Shown: positions 9,354 through 18,600 of the stretch, one piece after another
Position numbering within the stretch: the first letter of the stretch is position 1
How the letters are laid out: each line of letters starts with the position of its first letter
Origin: Clostridiales bacterium
GTDB taxonomy: Bacteria > Bacillota > Clostridia > Lachnospirales > WQUN01
Reading direction: 5' to 3'
DNA length: 45,429 nucleotides
Assembly (NCBI GenBank): GCA_031269465.1
Contig: JAISZB010000077.1
Coordinates: 1 to 45,429 of the forward strand
Made by a program: the position numbers and the translations under genes
Notes under the pieces: model-generated
What the model was told of the DNA's origin: nothing
Database searches by the model: none
The model's input: only the letters and a program-made list of their open reading frames with translations

Positions 9354-10151
9354 GTGGAGAATATGCGACTTAAACCCGGACTAGTTTCTGTAACAATGAG
9401 AAATCTTCTTCCTGAAGATGTTATATCGCTTGCCAAGCGCGCAGGATTGCATGGAATTGAATGGGGTGCGGACGTGCACGTGCCGCCGGGAGATGTTAAA
9501 AACGCTTTCAGCGTTGGAGAAAGCACAAGAAAAAGCGGACTTTCCTGCGCTTGCTACGGCTCCTATTGCAAAATGACAGACGAAGAGCGCGCGGATGGAG
9601 TTTTCGAATCTGTCGTTAATGCGGCAAAGTCTTTAGGAGCTCCTCTTATACGTGTATGGGCGGGAAATAGAGGCAGCAAGGATTCAGACAAGTCATATTT
9701 TTCAGAAATATCAGAAAACGCCTCAAGGATAGGAGATCTAGCCGAAAAGCATGGCATCCGAATAGCTTTCGAGCATCATGGCGGCACTTTGACAGATGAC
9801 GCCGCATATGAAGCTCGGTTGCTCCAAGCCATTAATCACCCCAATATCGGAGCGCTGTGGCAGCCTCCCGTCCATTTGTCCGCAACTGAGCGCTTGGAAG
9901 GGCTAAAGCTTATTTCGCCGTGGCTGAGCAACATCCACGCGTTTTCTTGGCAGGGATACGAGAGGCTTCCCCTTTCGGACAATGAAGAGGAATGGCTTTC
10001 TTATCTTTCCCATGCCTCCTCTACTCCAGGCGAAAGATATGTACTGCTGGAATTTGTTAAAGATGATGATCCTCAGCAACTTTTAAGAGATGCCGACGTT
10101 TTGCTGGGATGGTTGCGAAGGACAGCTTCCGGCGTTAAAAAATGGAACTGA
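9354..10151 (+). CDS. Sugar phosphate isomerase/epimerase-like TIM-barrel protein
   Basis: A 265-residue cytoplasmic protein of the xylose-isomerase-like / AP-endonuclease-2 fold. The pattern is clear: an opening barrel strand with GIEWGADVHVP, then RVWAGNRGS, IAFEHHGGT with a likely metal-binding Glu, WQPPVH, NIHAFSW and a late LLEFVKDDD. These acidic and His residues usually bind a divalent metal in sugar isomerases and epimerases. Substrate unknown. The start is probably GTG at 9354, with GAAGGGA about 8 nt upstream; the in-frame ATG at 9363 has no well-spaced site. It stands alone between repeats, with no sugar transport or kinase genes nearby. Confidence 0.8.
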   Translation: MENMRLKPGLVSVTMRNLLPEDVISLAKRAGLHGIEWGADVHVPPGDVKNAFSVGESTRKSGLSCACYGSYCKMTDEERADGVFESVVNAAKSLGAPLIRVWAGNRGSKDSDKSYFSEISENASRIGDLAEKHGIRIAFEHHGGTLTDDAAYEARLLQAINHPNIGALWQPPVHLSATERLEGLKLISPWLSNIHAFSWQGYERLPLSDNEEEWLSYLSHASSTPGERYVLLEFVKDDDPQQLLRDADVLLGWLRRTASGVKKWN

Positions 10152-10159
10152 GGCGACGT

Positions 10160-10290
10160 TATGCTGGCGCACATCGTAAAGTTCCATTTTGAGGCCGGAT
10201 TATGCAGCGAGTGCGAAATGCCGATATCGGTCGCGCCTTGAATGTGGATAATCCGACCCGAAAACAGTGCGTTTGACTGCGCATCAGCAT
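10160..10290. repeat. Palindromic element family B, copy 1
   Basis: Ends TATGCTGGCGCA and TGCGCATCAGCAT are inverted. The core has GGATTATGCAGCGAGTGCGA, a GCCGATATCGG palindrome and GGATAATCC. It shares general design and termini with family A but has different inner arms. The copy begins 9 bp after the stop codon of the preceding gene. Confidence 0.65.
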
Positions 10291-10380
10291 GCCAAGGCGC
10301 AGCCTTTTAACCATAGTTGCGCGTCTCAACGCCTCATATTTTTCCTTGGCTGCGCTTAAAAGGACGCCTATGGCTTGATG

Positions 10381-10656
10381 CTAAACTTCGCGGCATCTCA
10401 CTCCAGGATGCTTGTGATGCCCGCCTCTGCAATTCGCGCAGTTGCAGGCATGCCCCTCCTCTTTGGCGATGTCTAGAGAGGATGTCAAAGTTGCCCCTTC
10501 TGATACTTCCAAGGCTTTCTCAAAAGCTTCCGGATTATTGTAGAAAATATGCTCTTCGCCGTTAATTGATGAGCATTTAGGGCACGACTTCATTTCTTTG
10601 CCATTTCGGTACTGTGGTTCGTCCAGCGGTTTCCCGCAGTGCTTGCATGCGGACAT
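10381..10656 (-). CDS. Small zinc-ribbon-like protein of unknown function
   Basis: A protein of 91 residues with three cysteine pairs or clusters: CKHCG at residues 4-8, CPKC at about 25-28, and CNCANC near the C-terminus followed by a His-rich stretch (GGHHKH). The first two pairs look like a zinc ribbon. GGAGG lies 6 nt before the ATG at 10656, which decides this start over an in-frame GTG 18 nt upstream. I do not recognise the family; a nucleic-acid or metal-binding role is possible. It is transcribed toward the isomerase-like gene and stands alone. Confidence 0.6.
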   Translation of the reverse strand: MSACKHCGKPLDEPQYRNGKEMKSCPKCSSINGEEHIFYNNPEAFEKALEVSEGATLTSSLDIAKEEGHACNCANCRGGHHKHPGVRCREV

Positions 10657-11316
10657 GCTTTTCCTCCGTTTCACTGTGCTCCCATTAAGGAACCGTCAAT
10701 AGATACGCTGATTTGCATATAGCATTCCACATTTTGGCGGGAAAGTTGACTGCAAATCGTTCTGTATATGCTGGGCAAAGACGCCCATTTGAAGCTTTTT
10801 TCAAGCAGAATCAAAAACAAGCCTTATGAAAGAAAAGTTTCCATGATTCTATGCAAATACGCTCTCCAATGCTAAAACTGAGTCAGGCGAGGCTTAAGCT
10901 AATCGCCTCATCAGCGGCAATAGCCTGAGGCATCGGCATGCCTTTATATTTTGCCCATAATCTCATTGCTCATGTACTGATATACCGCTTTTCATCAAAG
11001 GTTCCTTTTTTAAAGCTTGATTATACGCACTCGCTGTATAATCAAGCTCCAAAAAATGTAATTCTATATGAAAAGCAGTATATATACTGATTGCCTTAAA
11101 TCAAACTGTGATAATCCGAAAACTCGCTTGAAATGATCTCCCCTCAAAAATATAGTTTGATACGCAAACCTTGCGCTTACAACATCCGAACCAGGTAAAT
11201 GCGCTTTCTATTCATCATTTTTAGCAATGCCAAGATTAACAGCTTAAACTCATCATCTTTAAAGATTCTGGTATGGATGCCCGCTTGACTCCGAGAATTC
11301 ATGCCAGACGCTCCAA
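10657..11316. other. Repeat-bearing intergenic region
   Basis: No gene seen. It holds a complete family A palindrome at 10981-11082 and a family C-like fragment at about 10702-10762 (CGCTGATTTGCATAT ... GACTGCAAATCG). Confidence 0.5.
10981..11082. repeat. Palindromic element family A, complete short copy
   Basis: 102 bp, from TATACCGCTTTTCATCAAA to ATATGAAAAGCAGTATA, with inner arms AAGCTTGATTATAC and GTATAATCAAGCTCC. Confidence 0.85.
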
Positions 11317-11348
11317 AAGGCCCCTCTTGATATTGCGAGAGGGGCCTT
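11317..11348 (-). terminator. Terminator of the BlaI/M56 operon
   Basis: AAGGCCCCTCT and AGAGGGGCCTT form a perfect 11-bp stem with a 10-nt loop; on the minus strand it is followed by TTTT. It lies 28 bp after the M56 stop codon. Confidence 0.85.
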
Positions 11349-11375
11349 AAAAATTTTTATGGAGAAATAATTTCT

Positions 11376-13070
11376 TCACTGCTCTATAATTACATCAGAA
11401 AAGCCGTCTATGCCCTGAGTTTCAATCCTATACTTCATATTTGCGCTTATACCGGCAAAGCTTCCTGAAAGGCTGCCGTTGAGGCTCCGCTCATCCACTA
11501 TAGCCCCAGTGTCGGCATTTATAAGCAAGAGTTTGCCTTGCGAGTCTTTGTCGTCTGATATAGAAAAAGTAAACTCAGTGTTAGTAAAATAAATTTCATA
11601 ATATGGCAAGAATTCGATCTTCGCATTAAGCGTCAATCCCCTAAGCAAGCGTATTCCGATGGGGTTCTCAGGAATCGTGCGCCAATACTGAGCATCTTCC
11701 GGCGCGGACGGCTCTATTTGCCCATCAAAGTTTTCCCTCACAGTTTCAGCGTCTTTCGCTTTATCTTTATATATCTCTTTCTCATTCTGCCAGTACAGGT
11801 TTTGTGAAAACGCATGAGACGAAAGTCCGACTTCATATGAAAGAGCTTCCTTGGACTCAGCTCCTGACATTTCTTCAAGCCCTACCACCGCTTTAGTGGC
11901 GCCATCCCTTACAATTTTGACGTTGACGCTTTCCCATGCGGCTCCTCCAACATCCGCATACAAGCATTCCTGCGGCTCATCCCCATCTGGATCATATATT
12001 GCGTTCACCCACCTGCCTTTGAAAATGTATACGGCATGGGTGGAGCTTTTATCATCGTATTCCAGAAATCCCAAGCGTTCAAGGTATTCCCAAGCGCTTT
12101 CCTCCCGGGAAATCTCATCCGCGCCGGATGTAGCAAAGAGCGCTCCAGTCGCCGCCACAAGTAAAATCGCCAGGATGATTCCGACCAATGTCGTCTTTCT
12201 AGCTTTCATTATGGCATCTATCCGCTCTTCTATGGCGTACTCCCCAATGCCGTTTGAAACCAGCGCAAACCTGTTCCTTTTTTCTTCCATTCCAATAAGG
12301 GCCAGGGCATATGAAGACCTCATTTCCGTCCCAAAGGATTTTACAACATCCTCATCTACAGCTATTTCTATATCCCTGTTAAGCATTATCCTCATAATCC
12401 ACACGAGCGGATTGAACCAGTGAATGCACAAGGCGGCCGCTCCTATTAGCTTTAAAAGAGAGTCTAATCTTTTTATGTGCCGCGCTTCATGCATCAGTAT
12501 GAAGCTAAGCTGATTTTCGTCGGACCAGTTCAAGCTTTTTGGAAGCAATATAACAGGCTTGATGATTCCATATGTAAGCGGGGAGGTTATCCTGTCAGTC
12601 ACCCGAGCAGTTACTTTCCTTCTGAATTTCTGCTTTTTTACCCATTCATTTACAAACTCATTTTCAGCCGGCAATGAAGTCATGAAATCCAGCCGGCATT
12701 TTATATAGGACCAGGCAAAGAAGGAAAAGGAAATTATGAATCCGATAAGCCATGCAAGCGCCAAGGGCACCGCAGGAATCCCTTCTTTCGTTTGCAGAGA
12801 CTGAGATATGAATTCCGCCGCCGGAAGGCTTGCGCCTTCAAGGGCTTGCGGGAGAGAACCCCCAAATTCAAGCGACTTCTCGGACAATGATTGAAGGTTG
12901 AAAATGCTCGCGCCAAAATGCAATGAAAATGGCAGAAGCAAACGAATCAGAGCCAAGCCCCAGAGAAATAGGAATGTACGCTTTGGAAGCCTGTTAAGAG
13001 CAACAAGCCTGGCAAGAGTCGCAGCAAGAATTATGAGAGCTCCGGATATGCTCATTTGAAGCAAACTCAT
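11376..13070 (-). CDS. BlaR1/MecR1-type M56 membrane metallopeptidase
   Basis: A 564-residue membrane protein. The N-terminal half has about four transmembrane helices (roughly residues 5-25, 36-55, 103-123, 208-230) around a cytoplasmic zinc-peptidase loop with HEARH at 194-198 and a likely third ligand Glu in NRDIEIAVDE (231-240). Another helix lies at about 294-313. In BlaR1 relatives this domain cleaves the partner BlaI repressor after ligand binding outside. Here the extracellular part (about 315-564) shows no penicillin-binding SxxK motif that I can see; instead it has an unfamiliar region with tryptophan- and acid-rich stretches. The signal is therefore probably not a beta-lactam, or is sensed differently. 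It overlaps the regulator gene by 4 bp (ATGA), so the two are translationally coupled. Confidence 0.85.
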   Translation of the reverse strand: MSLLQMSISGALIILAATLARLVALNRLPKRTFLFLWGLALIRLLLPFSLHFGASIFNLQSLSEKSLEFGGSLPQALEGASLPAAEFISQSLQTKEGIPAVPLALAWLIGFIISFSFFAWSYIKCRLDFMTSLPAENEFVNEWVKKQKFRRKVTARVTDRITSPLTYGIIKPVILLPKSLNWSDENQLSFILMHEARHIKRLDSLLKLIGAAALCIHWFNPLVWIMRIMLNRDIEIAVDEDVVKSFGTEMRSSYALALIGMEEKRNRFALVSNGIGEYAIEERIDAIMKARKTTLVGIILAILLVAATGALFATSGADEISREESAWEYLERLGFLEYDDKSSTHAVYIFKGRWVNAIYDPDGDEPQECLYADVGGAAWESVNVKIVRDGATKAVVGLEEMSGAESKEALSYEVGLSSHAFSQNLYWQNEKEIYKDKAKDAETVRENFDGQIEPSAPEDAQYWRTIPENPIGIRLLRGLTLNAKIEFLPYYEIYFTNTEFTFSISDDKDSQGKLLLINADTGAIVDERSLNGSLSGSFAGISANMKYRIETQGIDGFSDVIIEQ

Positions 13071-13438
13071 GAGCTCTCCTCCTTATGCATCTGCGCAGCT
13101 TTTTTCAGCCTGGATATAACATGGGCGGGCAGGCTCTTCCTGCCAAGAAGCGATGCAAACAGCATATCCGCTGAACCGTCGAAAAGCTTGCCTATAAGTT
13201 CATTCACTTCATATTCCTGCACCTGCTCCTTGCTTAAAGCGGCTGTGCAAATGAAATTTGGCTCTATCCTAATTACCGCGCCTTTTTCAATGCATTTGCG
13301 AATTATAGTGTAAGTGGTGTTTTTATGCCAGCCCACTCCTCTGGACAATGCCTCTACTATCTTTTTTGCAGGCATATCACCCTCCTTCCAAAGAACATCC
13401 ATCACTTTCAGCTCTGAATCAAACAATTTGACGCTCAT
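13067..13438 (-). CDS. BlaI/MecI/CopY-family transcriptional repressor
   Basis: A 123-residue winged-helix repressor of typical family length. Recognisable parts are the opening SELKVMDVLWKEGDMPAKKI, the recognition-helix region WHKNTTYTIIRKCIEKGAV, and a C-terminal dimerisation and cleavage region. In this family the dimer blocks its own operon until the membrane peptidase encoded next to it is activated. The gene overlaps the M56 gene by ATGA. A strong promoter lies directly upstream (13483-13511, minus), with an inverted repeat beside it that may be the operator. Confidence 0.9.
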   Translation of the reverse strand: MSVKLFDSELKVMDVLWKEGDMPAKKIVEALSRGVGWHKNTTYTIIRKCIEKGAVIRIEPNFICTAALSKEQVQEYEVNELIGKLFDGSADMLFASLLGRKSLPAHVISRLKKAAQMHKEESS

Positions 13439-13482
13439 ATCGGCACGCTCCTTCCGTCATTGGATAGCTGCGTCCTTACTGA

Positions 13483-13527
13483 ATATTACCACCCTCAACA
13501 AATCATGTCAAGACTAGTTGAATAGTC
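13483..13527 (-). promoter_or_regulatory. Promoter and candidate operator of the BlaI/M56 operon
   Basis: On the minus strand TTGACA (13506-13511), exactly 17 nt and TAATAT (13483-13488) form a near-consensus vegetative promoter. An inverted repeat GACTA-N6-TAGTC at 13512-13527 abuts the -35 box and resembles the TACTA/TAGTA halves of mec-type operators. The operator role is inference. Confidence 0.75.
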
Positions 13528-13627
13528 CTTGAATTTGTACTTTAGAGAAAAGACAGCAGAATAAAGGGATTTTTTCATTGAAAATAAATAAAAGGCTCAC
13601 TTTGGGAGTTTTTTATTTATTAATATC

Positions 13628-13925
13628 TTATGAATCATCCAGCAAAATCTTCAAAAATATTATCTTTATTTCCTGTGGTTTCGTATGAATTCCGTTCCAA
13701 GCTCTCACGCAAGCATTCGCTCCCTGGGAAACAACAGAAAGAGCAGACCTCTTGGAGCCATCAGGACTGATGAAATCTTGCATGCATGCATTATAAGCAT
13801 CCCTTCTTCCAGAGAATAAGGACAACAGCGTTCGCACCATCGCCTTTAATTTGAATCTCGCATTCACCGAAGCTTGCGGGAATGACAGCGCTCTGGAACA
13901 GGTTAATCTCGGTGAGTTTGCCCAT
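13628..13925 (-). pseudogene. Remnant of a secreted protein with a lectin-like C-terminal end
   Basis: Two minus-strand frames in sequence look like one broken gene. The upstream part (about 13925-13810) reads LTEINLFQS ... GANAVVLILWKKG. After a frame change, 13783-13697 reads ISPDGSKRSALSVVSQGANACVRAW, which resembles the end of the protease at 4990-9006 (NNGSSWQDVAES ... ANLCVRAWAKK). No start codon or ribosome binding site is seen. It is best read as the decayed tail of a paralogue of that exported protease or of a similar surface protein. Confidence 0.45.
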
Positions 13926-14251
13926 TGTTGCCTAGCGGCATTCCGCGATCCAGCTTAGGCATCCCTGCGCCGGAGCGTAAAGCCTGGCGCCGATTTCTGC
14001 GAATCCGGATGGGAATCCGCATGACTGGGAGCCAATCGGGAACCCAGGCCAAGGGATGATTCTATTTTTAAACATATTGTAGAAATTAGTGTTCATAACT
14101 CGTCGCTATTACCAATATTTTTTTGAGAGTGATAAAACCGGGCGCAAACCTCAGTAGTCATATTATACGAACGAAAAAAAACAAACGATATGTAGTGAGT
14201 CAATGGATTTGAAAGACTGGCGCTAAAGCGAAACAGTAAGAGAGAGCCGAA

Positions 14252-14640
14252 GTGACAGCTCTCGTTGACAGCGCTATGCGGGGCGATGATTCCGTGTGGG
14301 GCGAGGTTTATGGGAAAACTCGACGCTGCGTCTACTTTATGACGCTCAAAACCCTGCGTAGCGAGCAGGACGCTCAAGATATCGCTCAAGATGTTTATAT
14401 TCACGAGATACGCTCGATTAATCAGCTTTACAGCGCTAACAGTTCTTACGGCTGGCTGAGCCGGATTATCCATTGAGTGGTGCTAAATTCCGTTATCAAT
14501 CGCACTCTCTGTATAATTAAGCTCCAAATAAGGTGCTTTCCTATGAAAATCAGTATAGATGACGGCGACACGTCATAGGAGAAGATTTCCGAAATCGGCG
14601 AGTGGTTTTTGCTGGACTCAGTTCTCAACAGCGCTGAAGC
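14252..14640 (+). pseudogene. Disrupted ECF-type RNA polymerase sigma factor
   Basis: The first 74 codons encode sigma region 2: MTALVDSAMRGDDSVWGEVY, then SEQDAQDIAQDVYI and YGWLSRIIH, the usual stretch before the region 2-4 linker. The frame then stops inside a right-half copy of the palindromic element (14464-14557). After the element the same strand reads DDGDTS, a TAG stop, EKISEIGEWFLLDSVLNSAEAS, which fits the linker before region 4. Region 4 itself is not recognisable downstream. The gene is therefore dead, apparently through insertion of, or recombination with, the palindromic element plus a later deletion. No anti-sigma gene is nearby. Confidence 0.7.
14464..14557. repeat. Palindromic element family A, right half, inside a sigma-factor gene
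   Basis: The copy runs from GATTATCCATTGAGT to CTATGAAAATCAGTATA with the inner arm ATAATTAAGCTCCAA. The left terminus and left inner arm are absent. Its first bases coincide with codons of the sigma-factor frame, so the exact junction is uncertain. Confidence 0.75.
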
Positions 14641-15129
14641 CAGCCATAATCCTAACTGTTTTTTAATCTTGACAATTTGCTGGATATTCTTTAAAGCCAT
14701 TTGTTTTATTCATAACCTGCCCGGATTGAAAAGAGCATGTTAATTTAAGCATAAGGAATAATTTAGGCTTAAACCCATATCATTCCAATCGCTTTGGCTG
14801 TAAATGGGAAGGCATGGATGGCCGCACTATAGAAAATACAATGGCGGGCTACCCGCTGATCGGAGAAGCTTCACAAAGCCGCGCAGCTCTGTGCATTTGC
14901 ATTTTCTTGTCTTTTGCGGGTAGGCCAGGCCGCCGCCCCATTGAAGCAGGATGGCTTCAGACAAGGCTTCCTTCGACTCCCCTTGCATGCCGGCCAGCTT
15001 CCCTAAGGATGTCAAGGCGCTGAATCATCCCTGCTCCCAGCGGATTGATGAATGCGCCCGTTTCCAGCCGCCTCCCTCCAAATATGAAAGGGGCGGGCCG
15101 GAGGCTATTGGACGCTCAAGGGCGCAGCC

Positions 15130-15381
15130 TCTTAAACGCTCGATGTCAATGGCGGAATGGCAGTCCATATGCTGGAAGCGGGAATTCCGCTTCCCGCAAT
15201 CAAGAGCTTTTTGGGGCGTTCATCCATCGAGGCCGCCATGATTTGCGCGGCTGCCGGCGATGAGTTGAAGAGCAAGCGCCTGAAAGAAAGCGGCATGGCA
15301 AACGCCATTCCCGGGAACACCCTATGTGAAAGCAGGAAAGCCGCATGTCCGGGATTGGATTTTCTGAATAAACTCACTTGA
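15130..15381 (+). pseudogene. C-terminal remnant of a tyrosine recombinase/integrase
   Basis: The translated stretch MAVHMLEAGIPLPAIKSFLG, then RSSIEAAMICAAAGDELKSK, matches the end of XerD-like integrases, which normally read HLLEAGIPLxxIKxFLGHSSIxTTxIYA. The catalytic His of LGHSS has become Arg and the nucleophilic Tyr position (TxIYA) has become Cys, and the upstream catalytic domain is absent. It cannot work. It suggests that a mobile element once sat here. Confidence 0.65.
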
Positions 15382-15473
15382 CAGGCTTGCAATCATCCGG
15401 GGAAAATATTTGTTTTTGGCCTTTGATACGCATGTACACCGTATTTCCTCGGATAATCATTCTACCTGGATAA

Positions 15474-15581
15474 TTCAGATTCCACCCCGCGACGGACGCC
15501 CTTGCCTTTAGCTAATGGTTGGCAGCGACCAGCCCCGACAGCGGACTTTCACCGCCTAGTTATTCGCCACGCGCGGCGCAC
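15474..15581 (-). mobile_element. 5' fragment of a group II intron
   Basis: Read on the minus strand from 15581, it begins GTGCGCC, fitting the conserved GUGYG start of group II introns. It continues through GGCGGTGAAAGTCCGC and AACCATTAGCTAAAGGCAAG to GTGGAATCTGAA, the wording of domain I in several bacterial introns. The match ends at about 15474, and no reverse transcriptase or domain V is nearby, so only the 5' end remains. It lies 1 nt behind a terminator hairpin on the same strand, the kind of target used by class C introns. The identification rests on remembered sequence patterns. Confidence 0.6.
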
Positions 15582-15582
15582 C

Positions 15583-15623
15583 GAAAAGAAAGCCCTGCGC
15601 AAACTGCTCAGGGCTTTCTTTTC
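15583..15623 (-). terminator. Terminator of the giant SLH protein gene
   Basis: GAAAAGAAAGCCCTG and CAGGGCTTTCTTTTC form a perfect 15-bp stem with an 11-nt loop. It lies 17 bp after the stop codon of the 2007-residue protein, and the A/T-rich outer stem supplies the T run. Confidence 0.88.
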
Positions 15624-15639
15624 CTAGCTATGGACATGT

Positions 15640-18600
15640 CTACCGGCTTGTCTTAACCGCCGCCTCCAAAACAATAACTTCAATGAATCTTCGCACTATT
15701 GAGGCGGATTCTTCACGCGTAACCAAGGAATTAGGATCAAAGCTTCCATCTCCGCGTCCTTTAACAATGCCCTTCGCCTGGCAGTACAAGACTCCGTCCT
15801 TTGCCCACGCGCTTATCTCCGATGAATCTGAGTATTCCAAAATTCCTTCAATCTTTGTGCTTCCCGGATGCATATGCTCTGCATACCTTTTTAAAGCCGA
15901 CGCCAATTCCTGCCTTGCAATTCCCAAGTCAGGCCTGTAGCTGCCGTCCGCGTACCCAGACACCAATCCCTGATTCGCCGCCCAGGATATAGACGCGCTG
16001 TGCCAATCGTCCGGCTGCACGTCCGTAAACCGGCTCTCTTTCTCACCATCCAGGCTCGCATGCGACAGTCTTGGAAGAATAGCGGCATACATGCCTCTCG
16101 TAAACGCATCCTTCGGGCTGAAGATATTTGCTCCGGTTCCCAGGAGAACCTCTCTCTGGGTTGTAAACTCTATTTCCTTTAAAGCCCAGCTTTCAGATGC
16201 ATCATAGAAGATCTTTTCATTTGGCTTGAAAAAAACTTCTCCTGCCTCTGCTGGCTTCAAGTATTTCATCATATCTTGGATAGGATTGGAAAACCCTATG
16301 AAAATATCCCTGCTTCCTTTAATGTAATAAGGCAAGCCGTTCGACTTTTCTATAACCGCTGTCAAGCCTTGTCCGCTCGCAGTGTTGTCGGCGCCGTCAT
16401 CCTTATCATAATCCGGATCCTTCTCCCCGCCGGAATCGACGCTTCCAGGCGTGCCTGACGGGCTGGGCGAATACTCCGAGGTTCCGGAGCCTGTTGCTTG
16501 AGACGCATTAGCCCCATTCCTTTGAAAGAGTATAGCAACGGTTGAAAATTTGTCGGTCTCAAACTGCAGCCTGGCGCCTCCGTCTACAATCTTGGCGTCC
16601 TGTATTTCATAGCTGAGGCCTGTCGACCGAGAGTGAACCATAGCGACCCAGTATTTGCTGAAACCTTGAAGATCTCTTGGCAGCGCCACTTTTATCTTTA
16701 TCTTCTCAGGCACATCCTTCAAATACTCAGGAGATTTGTTGGATATTGTCTTGATTAGGCTCAAATCCATTAAGATTCCGGTTTCCCTTCCATTAAGCCT
16801 GCTTTGAATGAGCCTTGCGTCAGGCTGGCCGTCTTCCCTTAATTTTCCGACCTTTAGGTTTATTGATACGTCATAGCCTTCGCTTACAGCTTCTCTATCA
16901 TCATCATTTACCACAATGTCTTTAATGTCAGGAGTCTGGATGTCAGGCAGTCCCGCAGCGATTTCGCGGCTTTCATAGATATTTCCTGAAGCTATATTGA
17001 CGAAAATTTTCTGGGAAGAACCGTCATCTAGCATTGCGATAAGCTCGTTCTCCCCTGGTTTAAGGGAATCCATGAATTCCTTGTAAAGCTCGGGAACACC
17101 TGAGGCATTCATTTCAAAATCTTTTCCTTCCACAAGAATCCTGCCATTCAGGTATATTTCCTTGACCGGAGATTTGGCATCAACAGAAAAGCTCCCTCCG
17201 GTGTTTTTGTTGTAGCTTTCTTCTATAGGCGATACCTGCTTTATAATTGAAAACTCAGATGTTTTACTGGCTGTGACGCCTGTAGGAACATGAAGCGCAG
17301 TAGCCTTTACTCTAATCATGCTGCCTTCAGCCTGATCGTCAATATAAAGAATATTGCCTGAAATAGAAACTCCAGGAACCTGGCCTTCAATTTCATAGCT
17401 ATATGAAAACAGGCCTTCATGAACGCCGCAGCTTGTAAAGCTGTCAACAAATGCATTTAGCTCCCAGATCCTTTGACTAAAATCGAAGGGAATCTCTATA
17501 AGGCTGTTTTTAAAGTCAATGCTGTTTATTTCGCAGCCGCATGCGGTTATTTCAAAATCGGAAGTGGCCTCTGCGCTCTTGTAGTTGACAGTCTCTGCGG
17601 ACGCGGCCGTCACATAGTAGCTTCCTACAGCAGTTGGAGGCTCTTTAGAAGGCCCGTACTGGGTGCCATTCTTTCCTTCATAGGTATAAGAAATCACTCC
17701 GCCGCTTTCGTTTTCATAGACTGAAATTCCAATGGGCCGCCCAAACTGGTAAATGCCATTGTCTTCTATGGTAAGGGTCAATAAATTATCCTTTTTAGAA
17801 ACAATGACGGCAAGTATCGCTGTTGTCGGATTGTAGTACTCATTGCCGGGGTTTATGGCTTCAATAATGGCTGCGCCCGCATTAAGCACGGTGGCCTGGC
17901 CGAATTCGTCTATAGATATGACGTCATGGCCGCTTATGACCTCGTACTTAACAGCGCTGCCTGATTGCCCGCCTGAGGCAAAGTCAATCGCAAATGGCAC
18001 GTCTCCATAGATCTTGTACAGCTTGTCAGTCTTTTTTCCGCCAATTATGAAGGAAAATCCGTCCTGATCAATCTTGTCGACTGAAAATCCAGATATGGAT
18101 CCGTTGTCTTCGCCTATTCCCGCGGTATAGTCATCCTCCATGGAAGGAACATATACTGCTCTTAATTCATGCTCCCCTCCTGAAGCCTTCCATGCGTCCG
18201 TGGATGCAAAATATTCTCCATTTAGTCCTCTTTCGATTGCAACTCCAGAATCCACCTCTTCTCCGTCTACTAAAAACGTGACGGTTCCAGTGAGTGTTTC
18301 CCCTTCTACGACATTGCCTATTTCAACAGTCAAGAGAATGTCATCGAAAGCCTCATGCTTTTCAGTTTGCTGAGCATTCGAGTCCTCGTCCTCTGAAAGT
18401 TCGCCGTCCGAAGGCGGCGATTCTTCGCCTGCCTCTCCATCCGCCGGCCCCTGCGACTCTGCGTCATCCGGCTCTTCCGCTAAGTCTGGAGGATTATTCT
18501 GGCTGGCTTTCTTTGTCAAGTTTTCCGCCTTAAGCATGAGAGAGAGCTCCCTGGGAAATATCTCAAAATCCTCTCTGGCTGACTTTTCCTTGTAATTGGA

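Noticed and set aside
15045..15263. Overlapping plus-strand frames near the integrase remnant
   Set aside because: Only the frame from about 15140 shows the recombinase pattern; the others are shadows.
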